Numbered from the stretch's first letter, positions 1-10,245 are shown. The stretch is 64,000 bases of DNA from Roseateles violae (GCF_030410485.1 NZ_JAUHHC010000005.1:372001-436000); one strand, 5' to 3'. Notes: a model not told the origin generated them from the letters alone. Numbers and translations are program-made.

Positions 1-36
1 TGGTTCTTGCTACCGAGAAATCTCAAGGAGATGTTG

Positions 37-327
37 ATGAAACTGCGTCCTCTGCACGATCGCGTGATCGTTCGCCGCCTGGAAAACGAGACCAAGACCG
101 CCTCCGGCATCGTCATTCCCGACGCCGCCGCCGAGAAGCCGGACCAGGGCGAAGTGCTGGCCGTCGGTCCGGGCAAGCGCAATGACAAGGGCGAGTTCGT
201 GGCCCTGAACGTCGCCGTCGGCGATCGCGTGCTGTTCGGCAAGTACTCGGGCCAGACCGTCAAGGTTGATGGCGAAGAACTGCTGGTGATGAAGGAAGAA
301 GACCTCTTCGCTGTGGTCGCCAAGTAA
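37..327 (+). CDS. groES: Co-chaperonin GroES
   Basis: This is the 96-residue heptameric lid of the GroEL folding chamber, acting in the cytoplasm. The sequence is the classic GroES fold from MKLRPLHDR to the end, with the mobile-loop region around residues 17-33 ([14 protein letters not shown]). Three in-frame ATGs lie close together. The one at 37 is chosen because AAGGAG at 25-30 sits 6 nt upstream, whereas the ATG at 31 directly abuts it, and the protein then has the standard family length. groEL follows 180 bp downstream, and that gap is largely filled by a structured repeat (329-440). The promoter lies outside the window, so regulation cannot be judged. Confidence 0.98.
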   Translation: MKLRPLHDRVIVRRLENETKTASGIVIPDAAAEKPDQGEVLAVGPGKRNDKGEFVALNVAVGDRVLFGKYSGQTVKVDGEELLVMKEEDLFAVVAK

Positions 328-328
328 A

Positions 329-440
329 GCTACTGCGCGACTACCGGGCGTCGTTGGGCGGTGCTCGGGATCCTCGCGTACAGGAAGTACGCTCCGGTCC
401 CTGCGCTCCGTCCGCCTAGCCCGCCAGCCGCTCGCTACGC
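329..440 (+). repeat. Structured dispersed repeat, copy A (groES-groEL gap)
   Basis: This 112-bp non-coding block starts 1 nt after the groES stop. A diverged copy lies in inverted orientation at 50471-50584. Its core is a hairpin, GCGTAC-AGGAA-GTACGC at 376-392, flanked by GGGA (367-370) pairing with TCCC (398-401). The outer ends are conserved between copies (GCTACTGCGCG at the left, CCGCTCGCTACGC at the right). In copy B the hairpin is ACGTAC-AGGAA-GTACGT, so a G-C pair became A-T on both sides. That argues for selection on structure. It would be transcribed inside the groES-groEL message. Confidence 0.85.
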
Positions 441-459
441 TTTCCTCGGCAACCACTGA

Positions 460-2154
<1,695 letters not shown>

Positions 2155-2190
2155 TGCCTGGCGCCTGAGCCTCGCGCTCAAGCAAGCACC

Positions 2191-2219
2191 AAGGGCCGCA
2201 GCGATGCGGCCCTTTTTTC
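2191..2219 (+). terminator. Rho-independent terminator of groESL
   Basis: A perfect stem GGGCCGCA / TGCGGCCC with a GCGA loop is followed by six T residues. It lies about 40 bp after the groEL stop. Confidence 0.9.
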
Positions 2220-2293
2220 ATGGCCCTGCGCGAACGAAGCCGGCGCTTACCTCTTGTTGATTGGTCCCGGCCGGCGGCGGCGGATCCGGCGTC

Positions 2294-2299
2294 GATAAT
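2294..2299 (+). promoter_or_regulatory. Candidate -10 box, leaderless start of DUF1631 gene
   Basis: GATAAT ends 6 nt before the ATG at 2306 and no Shine-Dalgarno sequence is present, so the transcript may start at the start codon. No convincing -35 box was seen. Confidence 0.4.
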
Positions 2300-2305
2300 G
2301 AGCCG

Positions 2306-4291
2306 ATGCCCTTCGCCCCGAATCTTCAATCGCTGCTCGACGAGGCGCTGACCCGTCTGCCCGCGCTGAGCCGCCATGTACAGGACGCGACCCAGGACGC
2401 GCTGGCCGCCCGGCCCCAGTACTTCGAATTGCAGGACAGCTGGCGCCGGCTGCGGCCGCGCTTCGCCACCGACTTCGAGGCGGCGCTGCTGCCGCTGCTG
2501 CAGGCGGCGCGCCGCGGCGAGGACCCGCTGCAGCGCCGCAGCGGCGGCCTCGACGCGCTGAGCCTGGTCGACGAGCAGCAGGCGCTGCAGGACATCGCGA
2601 TCGCGCAGGCGATCCAGGCGATCGAGCAGGCCAGCAAGGTCGAGCTGCACCAGCTCGACAACTTCTTCGCCGCGCTGCGCGGCACCGCACGCGCGCGCAG
2701 CAAGGACAACCCGCTGCGCCCGGCCCTGTTCGCGCAGGCGCTGTACCAGGCACTGTTCGGCACCGAGCTGGATGCGCAGCGCCGCTATGCGCTGATGGAG
2801 GTGGCCGCGACGCCGCTGGGCGCGGCGCTGCACCGGCTCTACGCCGCGCTGTGCGAGCGGCTCAGCGCCGCCGACCTGAGCCAGCTGGTGGCCGGCCATG
2901 CCGCAAGGCTGGAGGACAGCGATGCGCAGCAGCGCTTTGCCCGCGCGCGGCTGCCGACCCGCGATCTGCAGCCCACCGAGCCGGCCAGCTTCGACGGACT
3001 GGCCCAGCGCGTGCTGGCCTACAACAGCTCCCGCCCGCAGCCGCTCGATGCGGCGCCGGGCGCGGCGGAGCCCGGCGCGCCCGACATGCTCAGCCGGCTC
3101 TACCAGCAGATCCTGGCCGACCCGCGCCTGCTGCCGCCGATCCGCCAGGCGCTGGCGCGGCTGCAGGTCGCTGTCGTGCGCCTGTCGCGGCGCGACCCCA
3201 GCCTCTTGCGCAGCCAGGACCATCCGGCCTGGCGGCTCTTGAACCGCGTCGCCGCCCATGGCATGGGCTTCGAGCATGAGGACGAGCCCGGCCTGCAGGG
3301 CTTTCTGCGCTTCATCGAGGCCGAGCTGCAGCTGCTGATCGACACGCCGGCGCCCAGCGCCCTGCTGTTCCAGCAGGTGCTGGCGCGGGTCGAGCAGCAG
3401 CTGAGCAGCCAGGCGCAGCAACGCAGCGAACGCAGCGCCGGCGCGCTGGCCGCGCTGGAGCGCGAGCAGCTGCGCCCGCAATGGCTGAAGCTGGTGCGCG
3501 AGCAGATCGACGCGCAGCTGATCGGCGCCCCGCTGGGCCCGCGCCTGCGCCGCTTCCTGCAGACGCGCTGGGTCGAGGTGATCGTGCAGGCCATGGTGCA
3601 GGACGGCCGCGACGCGCCGCGCGCCCATGCCGCCATCGACCTGGTCGACCAGCTGCTGGACAGCCTGCAGCCGGACGCCTCCGGCACCGCGCTGCGCCAG
3701 CGCCTGCCGGCGCTGATCCAGGGCCTGCGCGCCGGCTGCGATGCGATCGGCCTGACCGAACCGCAGCGCGAGCCGGTGCTGCAGGAGCTGATGCAGCAGC
3801 ATGCGCGCCTGCTGCGCGGCCAGAGCGCGCTGCCGCCGCGCGCGGCGGCTGAGTCGCCGGCGCCCGACCCCGCTCCCGATGACGAGCTGCTGCAGCGCCT
3901 GCTGCACGAGCGCGAATCGCAGCTGCCCGAGCATTGGGCGCATACCAAGGTCGACCGCAGCCGCCTGCCGACGGTGCCCGTGCAGCTGTATGCGCAGAAC
4001 GACTCGCCTGATGCGCGCGCCGCGGCGCAGCGCTGGCTCGATGCGCAGCAGGTGGGCGGCTGGTACCACCTGTTCGTGCAGAGCCAGTGGCTGACCGCCC
4101 AGCTGGCCTGGGTCGGCGAGAGCCGGCAGTTCTTCCTCTTCGTCGGCCAGGACCCGGAGCAGCGCCATTCGATGACGCGCGGCGCGCTGCAGCAGCTGCT
4201 GGCCAACGGCCTGATCGCCGCGCTGGACGACACCGGCGTGGTCGAGCGCGCGGTGCAGACGCTGATGCAAGACCTCGACGATGCCCGCTAG
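2306..4291 (+). CDS. DUF1631 family protein
   Basis: This is a 661-residue, mostly alpha-helical cytoplasmic protein. The C-terminal part carries the recognisable DUF1631 pattern: a GWYHLF segment, then residues around RQFFLFVG and HSMTRGALQQLLANGLI. The biochemical function of the family is unknown to me. ATG at 2306 is preferred over an in-frame TTG at 2261 because a GATAAT box sits 6 nt upstream and the extra residues are low-complexity. Its last 11 bases overlap the start of the patatin autotransporter gene, so the two are probably cotranscribed and translationally coupled. Confidence 0.8.
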   Translation: MPFAPNLQSLLDEALTRLPALSRHVQDATQDALAARPQYFELQDSWRRLRPRFATDFEAALLPLLQAARRGEDPLQRRSGGLDALSLVDEQQALQDIAIAQAIQAIEQASKVELHQLDNFFAALRGTARARSKDNPLRPALFAQALYQALFGTELDAQRRYALMEVAATPLGAALHRLYAALCERLSAADLSQLVAGHAARLEDSDAQQRFARARLPTRDLQPTEPASFDGLAQRVLAYNSSRPQPLDAAPGAAEPGAPDMLSRLYQQILADPRLLPPIRQALARLQVAVVRLSRRDPSLLRSQDHPAWRLLNRVAAHGMGFEHEDEPGLQGFLRFIEAELQLLIDTPAPSALLFQQVLARVEQQLSSQAQQRSERSAGALAALEREQLRPQWLKLVREQIDAQLIGAPLGPRLRRFLQTRWVEVIVQAMVQDGRDAPRAHAAIDLVDQLLDSLQPDASGTALRQRLPALIQGLRAGCDAIGLTEPQREPVLQELMQQHARLLRGQSALPPRAAAESPAPDPAPDDELLQRLLHERESQLPEHWAHTKVDRSRLPTVPVQLYAQNDSPDARAAAQRWLDAQQVGGWYHLFVQSQWLTAQLAWVGESRQFFLFVGQDPEQRHSMTRGALQQLLANGLIAALDDTGVVERAVQTLMQDLDDAR

Positions 4292-6611
4292 GCTTGCCTT
4301 CGCCCCCAGCTTCATCCTCTGCTTTGCCGCCCTGCTGCCAGCCGGCCGGGCCGAGGAGATCCAGCCGCCCGCGGCCGAGGCCGCGCGGCCCAAGCTGGGC
4401 CTGGTGCTGTCCGGCGGCGGCGCGCGCGGCTTGGCCCATGTGGGCGTGCTGAAGGTGCTGGAGCGCGAGCGCGTGCCGGCGGATCTGATCACCGGCACCT
4501 CGATGGGCGCCATCATCGGCGGCCTCTATGCCAGCGGCATGTCGGCGGCCGATCTCGAACGCGAGCTGCTGCTGGTCTCCTGGGACCGCGTCTTCGCCGG
4601 CCGCGTCGAGCGCCAGCAGCTGTCGCAGCGCCGCAAGGAGGAGGACTTCGAGTTCTCGCCGGTGATCGAGTTCGGCATGCGCGACGGCGAACTGCGCGCA
4701 CCGCAGAGCACCCTGTCCAGCCGCGGCCTGGAGATCCTCTTGCGCCGCTACACGCGGCCGGTGCGCCAGGTGCGCAACTTCGATCAGCTGCCGACGCCCT
4801 TCCGCGCGATCGCCACCGATATGGAGACCGGCGCCCAGGTCGTGCTCGACGACGGCGACCTGGCACTGGCCATGCGCTCCAGCATGAGCGTGCCCGGCGT
4901 GTTCGCGCCCACCGAGATGGTGGTCGACCTGGCGCCCGTCGACACGCCGCCAGGCGGCCGCGCCGACGCGCCGGCCAAGACGGCCGAGGAGCGCATCCTC
5001 GGCGACGGCGGCCTGGTGAACAACCTGCCGATCGATGTCGCGCGCGGCATGGGCGCGCAGAGCGTGATCGCGGTCAATGTGGGCACGCCGCTGGCCCCGC
5101 GCAAGACGCTGAGCTCGCTGGTCGGCGTGACGGCGCAGATGATCAATATCCTGACCGAGCAGAACGTGCAGCGCAGCATCGCCAGCCTCGGCGAGCAGGA
5201 CCTCTTGATCACGCCGCTGCTGGGCGAGCTGACCTCCGGCGACTTCGACAAGGTGCGCGAGCTGATCGCCCAGGGCGAGCGCGCGGCCGAGGAGCTGCTG
5301 CCGCAGCTGCGCCGCTTCGCCGTGCCGCCCGAGGCCTATGCGCAATGGCAGCTGGCGCGCCGGCAGCGCGACGCGCAGGGCACGCGGCTGGCGGCGATCC
5401 GCTTCGAGGGCAGCGAGCTGACCAACCCGGCGGTAATGGTGCGCCAGCTGCAGAGCAAGCCCGGTCAGACCTTCGACGCCGAACGCGCCGAGCGCGATGC
5501 GCAACACCTGGCCTCCTCCGGCGACTACGAGCGGGTGGACTACCACGTCGAGCCGCAGGCCGACGGCAGCGGCGATGCGCTGGTCTACACGCTGGAGGAC
5601 AAGCCCTGGGGGCCCAACTACTTCCGCGTCGGCATCGACCTCAGCACCGATATGGCCGGCGACAGCTTCTTCAATCTGCGCGTCAGCCACAACCGCCACT
5701 GGCTCACGCCCAGCGGCACCGAATGGCGCAACCAGCTCTCGATCGGTCACGACCCGCGCCTCTTCAGCGAGCTCTACCAGCCGCTGCAGCTGGGCAAGGG
5801 CAGCGACTGGTTCGTCTCCGGCTGGGGCGAGGTCGGGCGCCGCAACATCCCGCTCTACGAAGATGGCGCCGACCGCCCGCTGCTGCTGCTGAACCGCTCG
5901 GCCGCCACCCTCGGCCTCGACCTCGGCCAGCCCTGGGCCGAACTCGGCGAGGTGCGGCTGGGCCTGGTGCGGCAGGACTGGCGGATCGCCTCGCGCATGC
6001 AGGTGGCGCCCGAGATCGACGCGGTGCTGCGCCAGCACTGGCGTGAATACGGCCTGCGTCTGCTGGCCGTCGTCGACCAGCTCGACTTCGCCAACTTCCC
6101 GCAGCGCGGCTACCGGCTCTCGGCCGAGCTGACCAGCGGCAAGCAATCGAACGGCAAGGACGTGCGCGACGCCAGCTTCACCCGCACCGAGCTGCAGGCC
6201 AATGGCGTGATGAGCTGGGGCGCGCACACGCTGAACCTCTACGGCCGCACGCTCGACGCGCGCCAGTCGCCGGATTCGACGCAGGGTCCCTATACGCTGG
6301 GCGGCTTCCAGCAGCTGTCCGGCTACAAGAAGGACCAGCTCAGCGGCGACACCCTGGTCTTCGGCCGCGCCACCTACTACCTGCGCCTGCGCGACAAGCC
6401 GGTGCTGACCCGCGGCTTCTTCGTCGGCGGCTCGCTGGAGATCGGCAACGCCTGGCGCCGCAGCCAGAAGTTCGCGCTGGAAGACCTGCGGCCGGCGGGC
6501 AGCGTGTTCCTCGGGGCGGACACGGGGCTGGGGCCGCTGTATCTGGCGCTGGGCTATGCGCCGGGAACGGGCGGGGGGACGGCCGTCTATCTGTTCATCG
6601 GCCGACCCTGA
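4281..6611 (+). CDS. Patatin-like phospholipase with POTRA and outer-membrane barrel (PlpD-like)
   Basis: This 776-residue protein begins with a signal peptide (residues 1-24). Residues 38 to about 310 form a patatin lipase domain with the oxyanion loop GGGARG (45-50), nucleophile motif GTSMG (Ser74) and DGG motif (Asp242), giving the Ser-Asp dyad. A POTRA-like segment (about 365-440) and a BamA-type 16-strand barrel (about 450-776) follow. This is the architecture of type Vd autotransporters such as PlpD of Pseudomonas aeruginosa, whose lipase is exported through its own barrel. Substrate phospholipids are inferred from the family. It overlaps the DUF1631 gene by 11 bp. Confidence 0.88.
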   Translation: MPARLAFAPSFILCFAALLPAGRAEEIQPPAAEAARPKLGLVLSGGGARGLAHVGVLKVLERERVPADLITGTSMGAIIGGLYASGMSAADLERELLLVSWDRVFAGRVERQQLSQRRKEEDFEFSPVIEFGMRDGELRAPQSTLSSRGLEILLRRYTRPVRQVRNFDQLPTPFRAIATDMETGAQVVLDDGDLALAMRSSMSVPGVFAPTEMVVDLAPVDTPPGGRADAPAKTAEERILGDGGLVNNLPIDVARGMGAQSVIAVNVGTPLAPRKTLSSLVGVTAQMINILTEQNVQRSIASLGEQDLLITPLLGELTSGDFDKVRELIAQGERAAEELLPQLRRFAVPPEAYAQWQLARRQRDAQGTRLAAIRFEGSELTNPAVMVRQLQSKPGQTFDAERAERDAQHLASSGDYERVDYHVEPQADGSGDALVYTLEDKPWGPNYFRVGIDLSTDMAGDSFFNLRVSHNRHWLTPSGTEWRNQLSIGHDPRLFSELYQPLQLGKGSDWFVSGWGEVGRRNIPLYEDGADRPLLLLNRSAATLGLDLGQPWAELGEVRLGLVRQDWRIASRMQVAPEIDAVLRQHWREYGLRLLAVVDQLDFANFPQRGYRLSAELTSGKQSNGKDVRDASFTRTELQANGVMSWGAHTLNLYGRTLDARQSPDSTQGPYTLGGFQQLSGYKKDQLSGDTLVFGRATYYLRLRDKPVLTRGFFVGGSLEIGNAWRRSQKFALEDLRPAGSVFLGADTGLGPLYLALGYAPGTGGGTAVYLFIGRP

Positions 6612-6629
6612 GGCGCCGCATCCACCTGC

Positions 6630-7106
6630 CTACTGGACCTTGAAGGACTTGGTGGCGACCGACTTGCCGTCGAGCAGGATCTCGACCTGATAGTCGCCGG
6701 TCGGCCAGCCGTCGGGCTTGGCGATGTGGAACTCGGTCGTCGCCGGCCCGGTCGGCGTGATCGTCGCGCTGTCTTCCTTCACCGGGACGGTCTTGCCGTC
6801 CTTCGTGTAGGTCCACTTCGCCACCAGCATGGCCGATCCGCTGCCGCTGGTGTCGACGGCGGCATGGATCGTGTCGCCCTTGGCGAACACCTCGCTGGCC
6901 GCGGTGATCTTCTTGTCGGCATCGACCGCCTTGCCCAGGCTCACCGACGATAGGCTGACGCCGGCGGGCGCCGGGGCCGGCGTCGGGGCGGGCGCCGGCG
7001 CGGGCATCGGAGTCGGGGCCGGTGGCGGCGGGGCCTCGGCCTTCTTGCCGCAGGCGGCAAGCGCGACGACGGAGGCGAGGAGGACGGGGGCGAGTCTGGT
7101 TTGCAT
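6630..7106 (-). CDS. Putative lipoprotein with Pro-Ala linker
   Basis: This 158-residue protein has a lipoprotein signal peptide with lipobox LAAC (Cys19). A 30-residue stretch of alternating Pro and Ala follows as a flexible tether, and then a roughly 100-residue domain, mainly beta, ending SVATKSFKVQ. The C-terminal domain looks like a small Ig-like or sensor fold, but no family was recognised. The gene lies 24 bp downstream of the LysM gene on the same strand, so both may act at the cell wall. The function is unknown. Confidence 0.7.
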   Translation of the reverse strand: MQTRLAPVLLASVVALAACGKKAEAPPPPAPTPMPAPAPAPTPAPAPAGVSLSSVSLGKAVDADKKITAASEVFAKGDTIHAAVDTSGSGSAMLVAKWTYTKDGKTVPVKEDSATITPTGPATTEFHIAKPDGWPTGDYQVEILLDGKSVATKSFKVQ

Positions 7107-7130
7107 GACGGGGTTCTCCTTGCTTGCCGC

Positions 7131-7352
7131 TCAGGCCAGCGGCGGAATGCTCAGCTTCTGGCCGGGAAAGATCTTGTTCGGGTCCGACAGCTGGTCCTTG
7201 TTGGCCTCGAAGATCAGCTGCCATTTGTTGGCATCGCCGTATTCATGCTTGGCGATCTTCGACAGGCTGTCGCCGGGCTTGACCTCGTAGATCTTGGCGG
7301 CGGTCGAACTCGATCCGCCCTCTACATTCGAGAAGTCTGGCATGTCGCTCAT
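7131..7352 (-). CDS. Small LysM domain protein
   Basis: This 73-residue protein is almost entirely one LysM domain (residues about 21-70: YEVKPGDSLSKIAKHEYGD, then ANKDQL and FPGQKLSIPPL). The family binds N-acetylglucosamine-containing glycans such as peptidoglycan. There is no signal peptide. It resembles the C-terminal LysM of Kbp/YgaU-type cytoplasmic proteins, so an intracellular or stress role is possible. AGGAGATCGCC upstream provides the ribosome binding site. It is followed by the Pro-Ala lipoprotein gene, probably as an operon. Confidence 0.85.
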   Translation of the reverse strand: MSDMPDFSNVEGGSSSTAAKIYEVKPGDSLSKIAKHEYGDANKWQLIFEANKDQLSDPNKIFPGQKLSIPPLA

Positions 7353-7473
7353 GGCGATCTCCTCTAGGCAATGTCGCCGCGCGGATGCCCGGCGCTGGGA
7401 ACAAGACTGGCATCCCCGGCCCGCTGGCTGGCGCGGGGCGCCGCGAAGACTGTGGATGGGCCTGCTTACCTAC

Positions 7474-8277
7474 TTACTTGGCCGCGGCCGGGAAGGCCGG
7501 CAGCTTGCCGATGTCGCGCGGGTCATGCTGGATGATGACCGTCGCCTTCAGATTCTTCTCGATCTGCTTGATGCGCTGGATCGAGGCAAGGGTCTGCGCG
7601 CGGTCATGGTTGAAGCCCGGCACACCTTCCTGCTCGTAGTTCTCGTGGAAATGCACGGCGTCGCCGCTCAGCAGCACCGGCCCCATCTCCTTCAGGCGCA
7701 CGAGCAGCATGCTGTGCCCCGGCGTGTGACCCGGCGCGCGCAGCACCATGACGCTGCCGTCCTCGAACACGTCCTTGTCCGCGCTCAGCGGCTCGACCTT
7801 GCGCTTCTCGGCCATCCACTCGGCAAAGCCCTTCGTGTTCGCGCCGCCCATCGGCGGGTTGGCATTGATGCCGTCCCAGTCGCCCTTGCCGATCAGCAGG
7901 GTCGCATTCTTCAGCGGGGCCAGTTGGCCGGTGTGGTCGGCGTGGAAATGGCTGATGCCGACGTACTTGACGTCGTCGGGGTTGAGGTTGATCTGCTTCA
8001 GCAGCTCGACCAGCGGCTTGTTGGTCGCGCTGGGGACGGAACCCGGCAGATAGCCGGTGTCCCAGACCATCACATCCGCACCATGGCGGATCACATAGCA
8101 GCTGAAGGTGAAGGGCTTCGTCGTCTCGCGATAGGCGAAGGTGTCGCTGAAGCGCCGGGGGTCATTGGACCCGCTGCCGCAGTCGAGCCGCGTCAGCGTA
8201 AGCTCCTGGGCCGCCGTCGGATCGGAGAAACCAAGCGCGCTCGCTGCGAGCACCAAGCAGAAGAAGCCGGACTTCAT
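7474..8277 (-). CDS. Secreted metallo-beta-lactamase-fold hydrolase, AHL-lactonase-like
   Basis: This 267-residue protein has an N-terminal signal peptide (cleavage expected after about residue 23, TAAQ). The zinc-binding motif HFHADH is at residues 110-115, followed by the further MBL ligands in APGHTPGH, SGDAVHFH and the C-terminal IIQHDPRD. It resembles the N-acyl homoserine lactonase family, but the true substrate could be another lactone or ester. The ATG at 8277 is preferred to an upstream start because AGGAGGCAG precedes it and it starts the signal peptide exactly. It sits 84 bp after the cytochrome P460 gene on the same strand. Confidence 0.8.
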   Translation of the reverse strand: MKSGFFCLVLAASALGFSDPTAAQELTLTRLDCGSGSNDPRRFSDTFAYRETTKPFTFSCYVIRHGADVMVWDTGYLPGSVPSATNKPLVELLKQINLNPDDVKYVGISHFHADHTGQLAPLKNATLLIGKGDWDGINANPPMGGANTKGFAEWMAEKRKVEPLSADKDVFEDGSVMVLRAPGHTPGHSMLLVRLKEMGPVLLSGDAVHFHENYEQEGVPGFNHDRAQTLASIQRIKQIEKNLKATVIIQHDPRDIGKLPAFPAAAK

Positions 8278-8361
8278 CGCATCTGCCTCCTTGTTCGGGG
8301 CGATGATAGCGACGAACCGGCCGGCCGCAAGAGGCGGCCGCGGCGGCACGCCTGCGCAAGC

Positions 8362-9192
8362 TCAGCGCGCCTTGGCCTGCAAGGCCGGCAGCGAGAAGGC
8401 GAAGCTCGCCTTGTCGAGCGGCTTGTGGCAGGCCAGGCATTCGGCCTGGTTGACGCCCGGCCGCGCCTTCTTCTCCGGCGTGTAGACGGCGTAGTTCCAG
8501 TCCTCGTTGCGCAGCAGCTCGGGGATATCCTTGCCCCAGCCGGCGGCGCGCCCCATGACGGCGTAGGCCACCAGCTTGTCGCGCTCGTAGAAGCCATCGG
8601 CGCCGACGACGGGCTTGCGGTCGGCGCCCAGCTTGGCCGCATGCTGCTCGAGCACCAGTATCGAGCCGTCCGGCAGCGGCCTGCCCTCGCGCGCCGCCTG
8701 CAGCGCCACCGCGTTGGCATAGAGGTAGCGCACCTGGTTGATATCGGCCCGGTTCACCGTCTGGTACATCGTGAAGCCGTTCGGATAGGCCTCGGGCAAG
8801 CTGGCGCTGGTCTTCGCCAATGTCGGCAGGAAGTCGGACTTCGCCGTCGACTGGCCGGCGCCGGGCAGCGAGGCGAAGTGCGCCGCCACGTTGACGATAT
8901 CCTCCGCGCCGAGCTGCGCCGCGATGGCGTTCATCAGCGCGTTCTTGCGCGTGCCCTCCTTCAGCGCCCGCAGCTGCGAGGCCAGATAAGCCGATTTCTG
9001 CCCGGCCAGATTGGGGATCGTGTCGCTGACGCTGACGCCGTTGGCGCCATGGCAGGCGGCGCAGACGGTCTCGGCGCGGGCCTTGCCGGCGGCAAGGTCT
9101 TGGGCAAGGGCGGCTTGCGGGGCCAGCGCGGCGACGAACATCAGCAGCGTGCTGGTACGGGCGATGAGGACGATGCCTTGCTTCCTATTCAT
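8362..9192 (-). CDS. c-type cytochrome with C-terminal cytochrome P460 domain
   Basis: This 276-residue periplasmic protein has a signal peptide (residues 1-30), a class I c-type domain with CAACH at 44-48, and a C-terminal cytochrome P460-like domain starting near YPNGFTMYQ. The second haem motif CLACH is at 252-256. P460 proteins oxidise hydroxylamine or act as haem enzymes in nitrogen detoxification; that role is family knowledge, not shown here. Two adjacent ATGs follow AAGGAG. The second is chosen because it gives a 6-nt spacing. It is probably cotranscribed with the MBL hydrolase. Confidence 0.8.
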   Translation of the reverse strand: MNRKQGIVLIARTSTLLMFVAALAPQAALAQDLAAGKARAETVCAACHGANGVSVSDTIPNLAGQKSAYLASQLRALKEGTRKNALMNAIAAQLGAEDIVNVAAHFASLPGAGQSTAKSDFLPTLAKTSASLPEAYPNGFTMYQTVNRADINQVRYLYANAVALQAAREGRPLPDGSILVLEQHAAKLGADRKPVVGADGFYERDKLVAYAVMGRAAGWGKDIPELLRNEDWNYAVYTPEKKARPGVNQAECLACHKPLDKASFAFSLPALQAKAR

Positions 9193-9314
9193 CATGCGCT
9201 CCTTGGAGTTGATTTGAGACCACGCGCCTGGTCGCGAATCGGAGGCGCAGCCGTCCAAGTGCTGACCCGAATCTGATGCGCGACAGATCTCGAGGCTCGC
9301 CATCAAGGCAAGCC

Positions 9315-9830
9315 TCACCTTGAGAACTCGTACCTGTTGCGGAACTGGAACTCACCGCTTGGCGTGCTCTCTTCCTTGCCGAGGCTTAGCGCCTTGGGGT
9401 GAAGGCTCAGCACGTAGCGGCTCTTGGTCTCGCCATCCTCTCGCTCGAAGACGATCACTCGGCCGCCATCCTGCGCCTGCGACGACATGATGCGATTCTG
9501 TGTCGTCTTGATACCCGGGTGGCCAGAGGTCCAACTGATCAGGTTGCCGGCAAAGTCGAATGTCATCCGCTCGTAGGAGTAGACGGTCTTGCTTGGCCCG
9601 TCATCGAAGACGTAGTGAAAGACAAGTTCGGAGGGACCGGAGAGCGCCACGAAGAGGCGAGCCGGAAGTGTGACAAGCCGGTCCGGACGAGAGTAATCGC
9701 GGTACGTCAGCTTGCCCGACCAAGCACCTTGCGCAGCCGCGAGGTCGGCTTGCGGGGCGCTGGCGCTCTGCGCGGAGGCTGAGACGGCGAGTACAAGGGC
9801 AGCGAAGACCAGGGCGTCGCGTCGATGCAT
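9315..9830 (-). CDS. Hypothetical secreted protein behind attC site 1
   Basis: This 171-residue protein has a signal peptide (residues 1 to about 21, ending SASAQS) and a predicted beta-rich body with repeated aromatic strands. No family was recognised. The ATG at 9830 lies about 11 bp after the end of attC site 1, the usual position for a cassette gene, and the gene is less GC-rich than its surroundings. However, no second attC is visible behind its stop, so it may be a decayed last cassette or a resident gene. A longer in-frame start at 9905 would translate the attC itself and is rejected. Confidence 0.6.
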   Translation of the reverse strand: MHRRDALVFAALVLAVSASAQSASAPQADLAAAQGAWSGKLTYRDYSRPDRLVTLPARLFVALSGPSELVFHYVFDDGPSKTVYSYERMTFDFAGNLISWTSGHPGIKTTQNRIMSSQAQDGGRVIVFEREDGETKSRYVLSLHPKALSLGKEESTPSGEFQFRNRYEFSR

Positions 9831-9840
9831 CTTTTGAGGC

Positions 9841-9900
9841 TTACGCCTGAATTGAGCCGAGCCGAGAAGCGGCTTCGGCTTGAATGAATTGTTAGCGCCC
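9841..9900 (-). other. attC site 1 (after cassette B)
   Basis: Read on the minus strand, it starts GGGCGCTAAC, continues AATTCATTCAAGCCGA, passes a short hairpin CCGCTTCTCGG and ends CAATTCAGGCG. This closely resembles the attC of the aadA1 cassette and of Xanthomonas integrons. The R' box is degenerate (GTAAGCC rather than GTTRRRY). Confidence 0.85.
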
Positions 9901-9901
9901 A

Positions 9902-10243
9902 TCATTTGAAAAACGCCACGAACTGGATGCCCGAGACGTGCCGGGAAGTCTCCAAGGCAGCCTTGTAGTCAGGAAGGTCCATGACGGTTGAGCTAAACCT
10001 CTCAAAGAACTCTCGGCTGTCCGGCATGGGTAGGCTGTACCCGTCCAGCCGAACCACGACATTTGCCCCAAGCGAGTCCGGGTAGAGTTCCGCCAGCTTG
10101 CCGTCAATTGCAGCATCGATGCAGGTGTACAGACGTTCCTGCAGTCGCCGGAGACTGGCCGGGACATCCTCCCAGGGCCCCTCCTCGACCAGAACCATCT
10201 GCCACGGATCTTTGGTTATGAAATCAACGGTGACTTCGGGCAT
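9902..10243 (-). CDS. Cassette B protein, DUF6572-like
   Basis: This is a 113-residue soluble protein, MPEVTVDFITKDPWQ... The segment with a PW pair, a helix beginning RRLQERLYTCIDAAIDGKLAE and the YPDS...VVVRLD strand resembles DUF6572 proteins, whose function is unknown. It fills an integron cassette: the ATG is 7 bp after the cassette boundary and the TGA runs directly into attC site 1. A 12-bp inverted repeat (GTTAGCGCCCAT) brackets the gene. Its base composition is less GC-rich than the chromosome, consistent with acquisition by transfer. Confidence 0.75.
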   Translation of the reverse strand: MPEVTVDFITKDPWQMVLVEEGPWEDVPASLRRLQERLYTCIDAAIDGKLAELYPDSLGANVVVRLDGYSLPMPDSREFFERFSSTVMDLPDYKAALETSRHVSGIQFVAFFK

Positions 10244-10245
10244 GG

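Noticed and set aside
31..33. Alternative groES start
   Set aside because: It directly abuts the AAGGAG ribosome binding site and adds two residues absent from the family.
6950..7040. GGC/GCC-rich repetitive DNA
   Set aside because: It encodes the Pro-Ala tether of a lipoprotein and is not an independent repeat element or CRISPR.
9831..9905. N-terminal extension of the 9315-9830 gene starting at 9905
   Set aside because: The extension (NNSFKPKPLLGSAQFRR) is the translated attC site, a well-known annotation artefact.
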